Assembly (NCBI RefSeq): GCF_958445495.1
Contig: NZ_CAUCSQ010000032.1
Span: forward strand, 1-50,345
Length of the DNA: 50,345 bases
From: an uncultured Bacteroides sp.
GTDB lineage: Bacteria; Bacteroidota; Bacteroidia; Bacteroidales; Bacteroidaceae
Direction of reading: 5' to 3'
Shown here: one piece after another, positions 49,609-50,345 of the stretch
Position numbering within the stretch: the stretch's first letter is position 1
Layout: every line of letters begins with the position of its first letter
Position numbers and translations under genes: made by a program
The notes under the pieces: generated by a model
What the model was told of the DNA's origin: nothing
Database searches by the model: none
Seen by the model: the letters and a program-made list of their open reading frames with translations, nothing else

Positions 49609-50345
49609 TTATTTGTTCAGCGATGTACATCCAAGGTCGTTTGGTTTCTTGTTCCGTATCCGCACCCTGTACCCCGTCCACAAGCACCATACGCACCCGC
49701 CTCCCACGAAGAAGACAAACACGTAAGTAGCCACGCTGCCTATGAATACCCGTCCGCTGTGTACTTCTAAAGCGAAGTTCCAAAGCGACATGGGTTGTAC
49801 GGAGAGTTCTTCGGGCTGGGCAAGGGCATCCGTTCCCTCGTAATATTCCACCACGCATTCCTTTCCTTTGAAATCCGCACTGTAGCCCGAAACGGCAAAC
49901 TTGCCGAAAGGAGGGCCGGCTGTATCTTCGGCTTCTTCTCCCGTGAAGTAGTCCGTTACCCGGCCCAGCCACCTGTCCCAAACGAACAGGCCGCTGAACG
50001 AACCGGCCAGCCAGTTTCCTTGTTTGTCCTTTTGCCAGACATTCAGTCCCATGACACTGATCGGGGGAACTTTTTCCACCTTTACGGGCACAGCATCGGG
50101 TGAAGACAGGGAGTAGAAACCTTCGGAAGTGGATAGCAGCCAGTCGCCGCACGTGTCGTCATAGCGTACCATACGTAGCTTGTCGTGCCAAGGATTAGGG
50201 CTATCTAGGGAAGTACCGGGCAGTGCAGGTGTCTTAGTCAAAGCTAACGGTATCATGACGGGCGGACGGAGGCACCAGCCCGTAACGGCTACCAAGAGGG
50301 TCAGTATGATAGTGGTGCGTCCCAGCTTGTCGTGCCACAGCAGGG
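49609..50345 (-). CDS. PepSY-type inner-membrane protein (3' part)
   Basis: The frame is open to the right edge; about 245 C-terminal residues are visible. It begins in the window with 'LLWHDKLGRTTIILTLLVAV' followed by 'TGWCLRPPV', the helix style of PepSY-associated TM proteins. A periplasmic region follows, including 'MVRYDDTCGDWLLSTSEGFY' and 'NVWQKDKQGNWLAGSFSGLF', then a last membrane helix ('YVFVFFVGGGCVWCLWTGYR') and a basic tail. Such proteins usually accompany TonB-dependent metal or siderophore uptake. I count the call as moderate because the start and any PepSY domain lie outside the window. Confidence 0.65.
   Translation of the reverse strand, partial: LLWHDKLGRTTIILTLLVAVTGWCLRPPVMIPLALTKTPALPGTSLDSPNPWHDKLRMVRYDDTCGDWLLSTSEGFYSLSSPDAVPVKVEKVPPISVMGLNVWQKDKQGNWLAGSFSGLFVWDRWLGRVTDYFTGEEAEDTAGPPFGKFAVSGYSADFKGKECVVEYYEGTDALAQPEELSVQPMSLWNFALEVHSGRVFIGSVATYVFVFFVGGGCVWCLWTGYRVRIRNKKPNDLGCTSLNK

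Noticed and set aside
1..50345. tRNA, rRNA, CRISPR arrays or invertible promoter segments
   Set aside because: I looked for T-loop GTTCGAATC-like words, spaced direct repeats and promoter-flanking invertase repeats and saw none I could support.

Overview
This window looks like the chromosome of a gut Bacteroides. It contains two SusC/SusD polysaccharide utilisation loci (PULs). Lipoprotein signals carry a Cys lipobox (for example FSAC, TSC, VAC), and many gene starts are preceded by the Bacteroides sigma-ABfr -7 motif TAnnTTTG. Bacteroidetes-only families (DUF4251, DUF4294, DUF6377 regulators) are also present. I cannot fix the species from the sequence. The dextran-type PUL resembles the B. 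thetaiotaomicron BT3086-BT3091 locus as I remember it.

Region 1 (1-7.7 kb) is the end of a PUL read leftward: SusC, SusD, an IPT/TIG surface lipoprotein, then a gene cut by the window edge whose first 51 codons look like a PL6-type beta-helix polysaccharide lyase. A divergent FadR-type GntR regulator stands opposite. Between them a 30-bp perfect palindrome holds two TTGGTnnACCAA sites lying on the susC promoter, which suggests direct repression. A uronate polymer is the likely substrate, alginate being my best guess. Region 2 (7.9-10.2 kb) is a three-gene set of small envelope proteins (DUF4251, DUF4136, beta-barrel), followed by 22-bp repeats.

Region 3 (10.2-22.7 kb) is a complete dextran-type PUL read leftward: a membrane-spanning TPR/HTH regulator of SusR type, SusC, SusD, a SusE/F-like glycan-binding lipoprotein, a GH66 dextranase and a GH31 alpha-glucosidase. 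Dextran would be bound and cut at the surface, the oligosaccharides imported by SusC/D, trimmed in the periplasm by GH31, and sensed by the regulator. A GH89 alpha-N-acetylglucosaminidase gene follows at 23.4-25.8 kb, without its own SusC/D.

Region 4 (26-50 kb) is mostly housekeeping or conserved envelope genes: an alpha/beta hydrolase, an AraJ-like MFS exporter, ychF, a panE-like reductase, lgt, mutS, leuS, a YitT-family protein, rdgB, an OmpA-family lipoprotein, nadA, a TrmH methyltransferase, DUF4294, a helix-hairpin-helix/beta-barrel protein, a COG0731 radical SAM enzyme and a PepSY-type membrane protein cut by the right edge. Its gaps hold a strong promoter-terminator pair that should make a small RNA of about 63 nt (mutS-leuS gap), a decayed IS3-family transposase, a truncated ECF sigma factor, an unlisted 36-codon ORF, and several palindromes and phased repeats.
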